6,813 nt of DNA from JBFJWU01 sp041623475 [NCBI: bacterium] (lineage in GTDB: Bacteria > J088). The position numbers and the translations under genes are program-made. The stretch is taken from NCBI GenBank assembly GCA_041623475.1, contig JBFJWU010000189.1:1-6813 (forward strand), read 5' to 3'. Shown here in pieces: positions 1 to 4,559 of this stretch. Positions within the stretch are counted from its first letter, which is position 1, and every line of letters begins with the position of its first letter. A model generated the notes under the pieces. It saw only the letters and a program-made list of their open reading frames with translations. It was not told the DNA's origin and did not search any database.

Positions 1-1124
1 CCTTTTACCAGGTCAGCGACCGATTGAACAGTTCCCGATCGATCGACGAAATTGTTGAAATCCTGCTTGACTCTGCCTCGCGCGAACTGGCCCCGGACAT
101 GTTTGGTGTCTGGCTGCTGCGCGAGGGCAACTGGAACCAGGCGACCCTGTGGCCCCCTGACGACCAGATGCCGGCCGCCGGTGAGTTCCTGAACAGGTCT
201 TTTGATTCACTGGCGTTGCTCAAGGCGTTCCACGAGGGCGAGCCGCTGCTCCTTGAACAATCTCGTATTGGCGAATATTTTTCTGTCGATGGGGATGCCG
301 CCCCACAGTCGTCGCTGATTGTACCGATGCGTGTTCATGGCCGGATTTCGGGAATGATCGGTGCATTCAAACTGAACGAGGCCCGCGCCTATACCGAAGG
401 TACGCGGCGGACCCTGCAGTTATATGCCGACCGGGCCGCATTGGCGGTCCAGAACATCCACCTGGATGACAACCTGCAGACAACATTCTTGCAGACCATC
501 CAGAGCCTGGTCGGTGCCCTTGAAGCAAAGGACGAATATACCAAAGGCCACAGCGAACGGGTCATGCAATGGGCCATGATCATCGGTGAACTTGTCGGGC
601 TGAGCGAACTGGCGCTGTCGGACCTGCAACGGGCGGCGCTGCTGCACGACATTGGCAAAATCGGCATCAACCTGGATGCGCTCAACCGTCCCGGCAAGCT
701 GTCCGATACAGAGGTCGAAGAGTTCAAACTGCATACCGTAATCGGCAAACGCATCCTCGAACCTGTGGACTTCCTGCGGGGATCGATTCCGGCCGTAACC
801 CACCACCACGAGCGATGGGACGGCTCGGGTTACCCGTTGGGACTCGAGAGCGAGGATATTCCCCTGGGCGCCCGGATCCTCGGGATCGCAGACAGTTTTG
901 AAGTCATGATTACCGACCGGGTCTATCGCAAGGCCCTGACGCTGGACGAGGCGCGCTCCGAATTGCAGTCATCTGCGGGCTCTCATTTTGACCCCCGCAT
1001 CGTCGAACGATTCCTCGAATGGCTGTCCACCTTCGACACGCTGGATGACCTGCCTGTCAAGGGTGGCCGGCGCGATTATCTGGACGAGCAGACGGGCGAC
1101 GAGCCCGAGGAAAACGTCGCCTGA
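1..1124 (+). CDS. GAF + HD-GYP domain protein, probable cyclic-di-GMP phosphodiesterase (5' partial)
   Basis: Probable cytoplasmic regulator that hydrolyses cyclic-di-GMP through a C-terminal HD-GYP domain, with an N-terminal GAF sensor. The frame is open from position 3 (FYQVSDRLNSS...), and that leader fits the first GAF helix, so the TTG at 24 is not the true start and the N-terminus lies outside the window. Numbering from that TTG, GAF covers about residues 1-145 (SLIVPMRVHGRISGMIG core) and HD-GYP about 155-335. The expected metal and catalytic residues are visible: His176 in GHSERV, His208-Asp209 with Lys212 in LLHDIGKIG, His237, His261-His262 in HHERWDGSGYP, GYP at 269-271 and Asp290 in the IAD motif. 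The catalytic site therefore looks intact. The last 30 residues are acidic and probably disordered. No GGDEF or receiver domain is visible, but one could lie upstream. Domain identity is firm; the ligand and partners are unknown. Confidence 0.9.
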   Translation, partial: FYQVSDRLNSSRSIDEIVEILLDSASRELAPDMFGVWLLREGNWNQATLWPPDDQMPAAGEFLNRSFDSLALLKAFHEGEPLLLEQSRIGEYFSVDGDAAPQSSLIVPMRVHGRISGMIGAFKLNEARAYTEGTRRTLQLYADRAALAVQNIHLDDNLQTTFLQTIQSLVGALEAKDEYTKGHSERVMQWAMIIGELVGLSELALSDLQRAALLHDIGKIGINLDALNRPGKLSDTEVEEFKLHTVIGKRILEPVDFLRGSIPAVTHHHERWDGSGYPLGLESEDIPLGARILGIADSFEVMITDRVYRKALTLDEARSELQSSAGSHFDPRIVERFLEWLSTFDTLDDLPVKGGRRDYLDEQTGDEPEENVA

Positions 1125-1275
1125 CCGTTGTCCTGCGAGGCTGAATACAGCCGGTACGACCCCCCAAAAACGACGGTTCAGCGGATCCGCGATGCTGCCT
1201 GAAAGCAAAGGTTCTTTCGCCGCAACGGCATACGGATCAGGGTGAGGCTCATGATAGCCTGATAGACCGAATCTA
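1125..1275. other. Structured intergenic region between the HD-GYP gene and dnaB
   Basis: These 151 bp encode nothing convincing but contain several dyads. An imperfect long inverted repeat pairs CTGACCGTTG (1121-1130) with CGACGGTTCAG (1171-1181), with one bulge and one G-U pair. Inside it lies a perfect small hairpin, GGCTG-AATA-CAGCC (1139-1152). GCGGATCCGC (1181-1190) is a perfect 10-base palindrome, and AGGCT-CATGAT-AGCCT (1245-1260) is a further dyad close to dnaB. None is followed by a T tract, so an intrinsic terminator on the + strand is not supported. I found no promoter with both hexamers close to consensus, although a dnaB promoter is plausible here. Confidence 0.5.
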
Positions 1276-2691
1276 ATGGAAAAAAACAGCCAAAGAACAC
1301 CCCCCAGTCACCAGGAAGCGGAGCGCACGCTGCTGGGTGCCGTGCTGCGCGACAACGCCCAGATGGAAGACCTGTCGTTGTCATTGACCGCCGAGGATTT
1401 TTACAAAGGCATTCATAAACGCATTTTCCAGGCGATGCTGGACCTGTACAATCGCGGCAACCCCATTGACCCGGTTGGAATCAGTGAGGGGCTCGACCTG
1501 GCGGAGCTGGACCAGCACGGCGGACAGGAGTATTTGTACGACCTGTTTGACGCGACTCCGGCGGGCACGGATACGTCCTATTACGCGGGCATCGTCCGCG
1601 AAAAATCGCTGCGGCGAAAACTGATCCATGTTTCAACGGTTGCAGCGGCCAGTGGTTTTGATCCGGAACGAGAAATCGAAGACCTGATCGGTGAGGCTGA
1701 AAAGAACCTGTCGGACCTGAACGACAATGAATTCAGTCGGCCGTACCAGGCGATTGATGGACTGGTTGTCGAGGCGGTCAACCAGATCGAGCAGTTTTAC
1801 AAGTCCAAGAAGCATGTTACGGGACTGGAAACCGGTTTCCAGAAACTGGACGAAAAGACGCTCGGATTGCACCCCAAGCAGATGATTGTTATCGCCGGTC
1901 GACCGGGGATGGGCAAGACCGCATTCGGATTGAACCTGGCATCACATATTGCTAAGCAGCCCGGGCAGCATGTCCTGTTTTTCAGCCTCGAGATGGGTGC
2001 TGACCAGCTGGTCCAGCGAATGATCGCCAGCGAAGCCAGGGTTGATTCCCAGTCGATCCAGAAGGGCCTGATGACGTCGGAAGACTGGGGTCGAATTACC
2101 CGGGCGGCGGATACCCTGGCGGAATCCAACCTCTATTTTGACGATTCACCGCTGCTGACGATGCCGATCATTTTCAGCAAGGCGCGGCGACTGAACAACG
2201 AACTGAAACGAAAAGGCGAGGCTGGCCTGAGCCTGATTATCGTCGATTACCTGCAGTTGATGTCCAGTCCCAAGCGGGTTGAAAGCCGGCATCTGGAGAT
2301 TGGTGAAATCAGCCGTGGAATGAAGCTAATGGCCAAGGACCTGGAGTTGCCGGTGATTGCCCTCAGCCAGTTGAACCGTAGTTTGGAAGCACGCAAGGAC
2401 AAGCGGCCGATGCTCAGCGACCTGCGGGAATCCGGGGCGATCGAACAGGATGCCGACGTCATCCTGTTCCTCTACCGCGACATCGTGTACCGCGAGAAGC
2501 AGGCGCGCGAGAATGACGAAGAGCTGATAATGACGCCGGAACAGATGCGCGAATCCGAGCTGATTATTGGCAAACAGCGATCGGGCCCGACCGGAACCGT
2601 TTTCCTGAACTATTTCGCCGAATGGACACTGTTCGCGGATGCGGCGTACCAGCATGAGGACCAGCAGGCGGCCAGCGAACCGTTTATCTGA
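1276..2691 (+). CDS. dnaB: Replicative DNA helicase DnaB
   Basis: Hexameric 5'-3' helicase that unwinds DNA at the replication fork and binds primase. Its 471 residues match the usual family length. The N-terminal helical domain spans about residues 8-105 (HQEAERTLLGAVL opening), the linker about 145-185, and the RecA-like ATPase about 186-460. Visible motifs are Walker A GRPGMGKT (208-215), the catalytic Glu239 in FFSLEM, Walker B LIIVDYLQL with Asp324, Gln365 in ALSQLNRSL, the SDLRESGAIEQDAD segment, and IGKQRSGPTGTV with Lys433 and Arg435 (arginine-finger region). ATG 1276 is the only sensible start, because an in-frame TAG lies at 1255-1257 and the N-terminus aligns from there. No clear Shine-Dalgarno sequence is present; GGTGAGG at 1241-1247 is too far upstream. 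A charged stretch at about 406-426, before IIGKQR, is longer than in E. coli DnaB. No intein interrupts the ATPase motifs. trmFO follows after 43 bp, probably co-transcribed. Confidence 0.97.
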   Translation: MEKNSQRTPPSHQEAERTLLGAVLRDNAQMEDLSLSLTAEDFYKGIHKRIFQAMLDLYNRGNPIDPVGISEGLDLAELDQHGGQEYLYDLFDATPAGTDTSYYAGIVREKSLRRKLIHVSTVAAASGFDPEREIEDLIGEAEKNLSDLNDNEFSRPYQAIDGLVVEAVNQIEQFYKSKKHVTGLETGFQKLDEKTLGLHPKQMIVIAGRPGMGKTAFGLNLASHIAKQPGQHVLFFSLEMGADQLVQRMIASEARVDSQSIQKGLMTSEDWGRITRAADTLAESNLYFDDSPLLTMPIIFSKARRLNNELKRKGEAGLSLIIVDYLQLMSSPKRVESRHLEIGEISRGMKLMAKDLELPVIALSQLNRSLEARKDKRPMLSDLRESGAIEQDADVILFLYRDIVYREKQARENDEELIMTPEQMRESELIIGKQRSGPTGTVFLNYFAEWTLFADAAYQHEDQQAASEPFI

Positions 2692-2734
2692 TGCCGGGAC
2701 GGCTCCGGATCGCCATTCTTGTGACAAACCGGAT

Positions 2735-4063
2735 ATGACACAACCAGCGGATGTCATTGTGATCGGCGGCGGGCTGGCAGGCTGCGAAGCGGCGTGGGCA
2801 TGCGCCCAGGCAGGTCTGAGGGTCGATCTGTACGAAATGCGGCCAACGCACCCGACCGATGCCCACGAAACGGGGGACCTGGCCGAACTGGTGTGCTCCA
2901 ACAGTTTTCGTGGCCGCAAGCCAGTTCAGGCCCCGGGACTGCTGAAAATCGAAATGCAACGGCTGGACAGCCTGGTCATGCAGGCGGCTGCCGCCGCCGA
3001 AGTCCCGGCCGGGGGCGCGTGGGCTGTGGACCGGCAGGGTTTTTCCCGGTACATGACGGACGCGATCCAGGACCATCAGCGCATTCGGGTCATTCGCGAA
3101 CGCCTGGACGATATTCCCCGGGACCAACCGGTCATTGTTGCCACCGGCCCCCTGACCCACCCTCAACTGCAGCACGCAATCGAAGGCCTGGTCAGTTCCC
3201 GGTCGCTGGCGTTCTACGATGCAATCGCACCGATTGTCAGCCGCGACAGCATCGACTGGGATCACGCGTTCCTCAAGGACCGTTGGGAGGACGACACCGG
3301 CGACGCGGTCTACGTCAATTGTCCGCTGGATGAGGCACAGTACGCAGCGTTCCTGGAGGCATTGCTGGCCGGGCCGTATGTACCATACAAGCCATTCGAG
3401 GAAAATATCCGTCATTTCGAGGGCTGCCTGCCGATTGAGGAAATGGCCAGCCGGGGGCCTGATACGCTGCGGTACGGACCAATGAAGCCGGTTGGGCTGC
3501 GGCATCCGGTGACCGGCAAGGACCACTTTGCCGTTGTCCAGTTGCGGCCGGACAATCGCAGCCAATCGCTGCTGAATATCGTCGGGTTCCAGACAAAGAT
3601 GACGTATGGTGCGCAGAAGGATGCGTTCCGGCTGATCCCGGCGTTGCGCAATGCCACGTTTGTCCGCCTGGGCAGCATGCATCGCAATACGTTCCACGAC
3701 AGTCCGCGGCTGCTGGACCCCGACCTGTCATTGCGAACCCATCCGGCGATTCGTTTTGCCGGCCAGATGACCGGTGTCGAGGGTTATATCGAAAGCGCGA
3801 CCAGCGGGATTATTGCCGGAATGGCGGCGGCGGCGGCCCATCGTGGCCAGGCGTTTGCCCCACCACCTGCAGAAACGGCAACCGGGGCGCTGCTCCGCTA
3901 TATTTCCGATCCGGTGGTCGACCCCTTCCAGCCAATGAATATCAACTTTGGATTGTTCCCGGACCTGCCCCAGCGGGCCCGGGGCAAGGAAAAACGGCAG
4001 ATACTGGCCGACCGGGCCCTGGCCGCCCTTGACCAGTGGCTGCAGCAACAGGGCCAGGGATGA
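2735..4063 (+). CDS. trmFO: Methylenetetrahydrofolate--tRNA-(uracil-5-)-methyltransferase TrmFO
   Basis: Flavoenzyme that makes 5-methyluridine at position 54 of the tRNA T-loop, using methylenetetrahydrofolate as carbon donor and reduced FAD, unlike SAM-dependent TrmA. The frame is open from 2639, but that extension only reads through the dnaB 3' end. ATG 2735 gives 442 residues, normal for the family, and places the FAD Rossmann motif (VIVIGGGLAGCEAAW) at residues 7-21. Other family signatures are YEMRP (33-37), ELVCSNSFRG with Cys54, AWAVDRQGFS, FYDAIAPIV, FEGCLPIEEMASRG with Cys231, DTLRYGPMKPVGL, NIVGFQTKM, MHRNTF and FAGQMTGVEGYIES. Cys54 and Cys231 match the two catalytic cysteines known in the Bacillus enzyme (Cys53 and Cys226). 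The C-terminal FAD/NAD-binding part looks complete. The stop codon overlaps the mutT start as ATGA, suggesting translational coupling. The product is soluble and cytoplasmic. Confidence 0.96.
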   Translation: MTQPADVIVIGGGLAGCEAAWACAQAGLRVDLYEMRPTHPTDAHETGDLAELVCSNSFRGRKPVQAPGLLKIEMQRLDSLVMQAAAAAEVPAGGAWAVDRQGFSRYMTDAIQDHQRIRVIRERLDDIPRDQPVIVATGPLTHPQLQHAIEGLVSSRSLAFYDAIAPIVSRDSIDWDHAFLKDRWEDDTGDAVYVNCPLDEAQYAAFLEALLAGPYVPYKPFEENIRHFEGCLPIEEMASRGPDTLRYGPMKPVGLRHPVTGKDHFAVVQLRPDNRSQSLLNIVGFQTKMTYGAQKDAFRLIPALRNATFVRLGSMHRNTFHDSPRLLDPDLSLRTHPAIRFAGQMTGVEGYIESATSGIIAGMAAAAAHRGQAFAPPPAETATGALLRYISDPVVDPFQPMNINFGLFPDLPQRARGKEKRQILADRALAALDQWLQQQGQG

Positions 4064-4455
4064 TTTCGGTCGTCGCGGCGATCTGCATCCGCGAGGGGCG
4101 CGTCCTGCTCAGCCAGCGACCACCGGGCAAGCATCTGGCAGGCTGCTGGGAGTTTCCAGGGGGAAAGATGGAAGACGGCGAAACCCCCGAGGCCGCCCTG
4201 GAGCGGGAACTCCGTGAGGAGTTGGATGTCGGGGTGGTGCGCTGCGAATCCTTCGATTTTGTCCTCCACCGCTACCCCGACCGCGAGGTCCTGCTGCTGT
4301 TCTACCTGGCGGAACTGGATGGCGAACCGACGCCACAGGAGGACAACCCCTGCAAATGGGTGCCGGTCAGTGAATTACCTGGACAGCAGATGCCACCGGC
4401 AGACCAGGATCTGGTCCGGCGACTTGCCCGGGAGTTTGACGCGGCCGGGACGTGA
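4060..4455 (+). CDS. mutT: MutT-family Nudix hydrolase, probable 8-oxo-dGTP diphosphatase
   Basis: Small cytoplasmic hydrolase, probably converting 8-oxo-dGTP to the monophosphate to prevent A:T to C:G transversions. ATG 4060 gives 131 residues (E. coli MutT has 129) and overlaps the trmFO TGA; a GTG at 4036 would add eight residues and is less likely. The Nudix box runs from Gly35 to Val57: GKMEDGE, seven residues, then RELREEL, with Arg49, Glu50, Glu53 and Glu54 present. The near-terminal Gly of the consensus is Asp56. CWEFPGGK precedes the box. The C-terminal half keeps the MutT pattern (YPDREVLLLFYL, DGEP, KWVPVSEL, PPADQDLV), including the region near the Asn that reads 8-oxoguanine in E. 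coli, where Asp is seen here. MutT is therefore the best call, but a broader Nudix substrate range is possible. No thiamine phosphate synthase domain is fused to it. Confidence 0.88.
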   Translation: MISVVAAICIREGRVLLSQRPPGKHLAGCWEFPGGKMEDGETPEAALERELREELDVGVVRCESFDFVLHRYPDREVLLLFYLAELDGEPTPQEDNPCKWVPVSELPGQQMPPADQDLVRRLAREFDAAGT

Positions 4456-4466
4456 TCCAAATCACA
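4451..4466 (+). promoter_or_regulatory. CRP/FNR-family operator-like palindrome
   Basis: CGTGATCCAAATCACA differs from the E. coli CRP core TGTGA-N6-TCACA only at the first base. GTGAT and ATCAC form a perfect 5-base dyad with a 4-base centre. It overlaps the mutT stop codon (4453-4455). Its centre at 4458.5 is exactly 41.5 bases upstream of a start predicted from the TAAAAT hexamer. The motif also resembles FNR sites (TTGAT-N4-ATCAA) but has the CRP-type G and C at the discriminating positions. The regulator could be any CRP-family protein, such as CRP, Vfr or Clp; none is encoded in the window. Confidence 0.6.
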
Positions 4467-4487
4467 GCGCCTTCAAACATTGCAAAG

Positions 4488-4493
4488 TAAAAT
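4488..4493 (+). promoter_or_regulatory. Probable -10 element of the lipoprotein gene promoter
   Basis: TAAAAT matches five of six bases of the sigma-70 -10 consensus and sits in a locally A-rich patch of a GC-rich region. The hexamers 15-18 bp upstream (around CAGCGC) do not resemble TTGACA. That fits an activator-dependent promoter using the palindrome at 4451-4466. Transcription would begin near 4500, giving a leader of about 60 nt before the ATG at 4560. Confidence 0.5.
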
Positions 4494-4507
4494 AGCGGTC
4501 ATGATCA

Positions 4508-4524
4508 CCGGGTGTGCGGCCCGG
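4508..4524 (+). other. Small stem-loop in the predicted lipoprotein mRNA leader
   Basis: CCGGG (4508-4512) and CCCGG (4520-4524) can form a 5 bp GC stem around a 7-base loop (TGTGCGG). No T tract follows, so it is not an intrinsic terminator. It could stabilise the leader or have no role; a 5 bp stem can occur by chance in GC-rich DNA. Confidence 0.25.
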
Positions 4525-4549
4525 ACCAGACATTCCCAGCAAACATGAC

Positions 4550-4555
4550 GGGGGA
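4550..4555 (+). promoter_or_regulatory. Ribosome binding site candidate for the lipoprotein gene
   Basis: GGGGGA lies four bases before ATG 4560, closer than usual. It helps favour 4560 over the in-frame ATG at 4545, which lacks a purine-rich site and would add an acidic MTGDP leader. The in-frame ATG at 4569 is 13 bases away and cannot be fully excluded. Confidence 0.45.
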
Positions 4556-4559
4556 CCCC

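Noticed and set aside
988-1245. 85-codon + strand frame spanning the HD-GYP 3' end and the intergenic region
   Set aside because: Mostly overlaps the HD-GYP gene out of frame, has low-complexity composition and no binding site or domain.
2639-2734. N-terminal extension of TrmFO starting inside dnaB
   Set aside because: The 32 extra residues are translated from the dnaB 3' end in another frame, and the FAD-binding motif begins just after ATG 2735, as in other TrmFO proteins.
2326-2919. 197-codon minus-strand open frame across the dnaB/trmFO junction
   Set aside because: No domain or plausible start context; it covers conserved coding sequence of two real genes on the other strand.
2684-3697. 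337-codon open frame on the minus strand opposite trmFO
   Set aside because: It lies wholly opposite a certain gene, has no recognisable domain and is rich in Arg, Gln and Pro, as expected for an antisense frame in GC-rich codon-biased DNA.
4451-4466. FNR (oxygen-sensing) site
   Set aside because: The spacing fits FNR, but the outer bases are G and C instead of T and A, which favours CRP-type recognition; not fully excluded.
4508-4524. Intrinsic terminator after mutT
   Set aside because: The stem is only 5 bp, no T tract follows, and it lies downstream of the likely promoter, within the lipoprotein leader.
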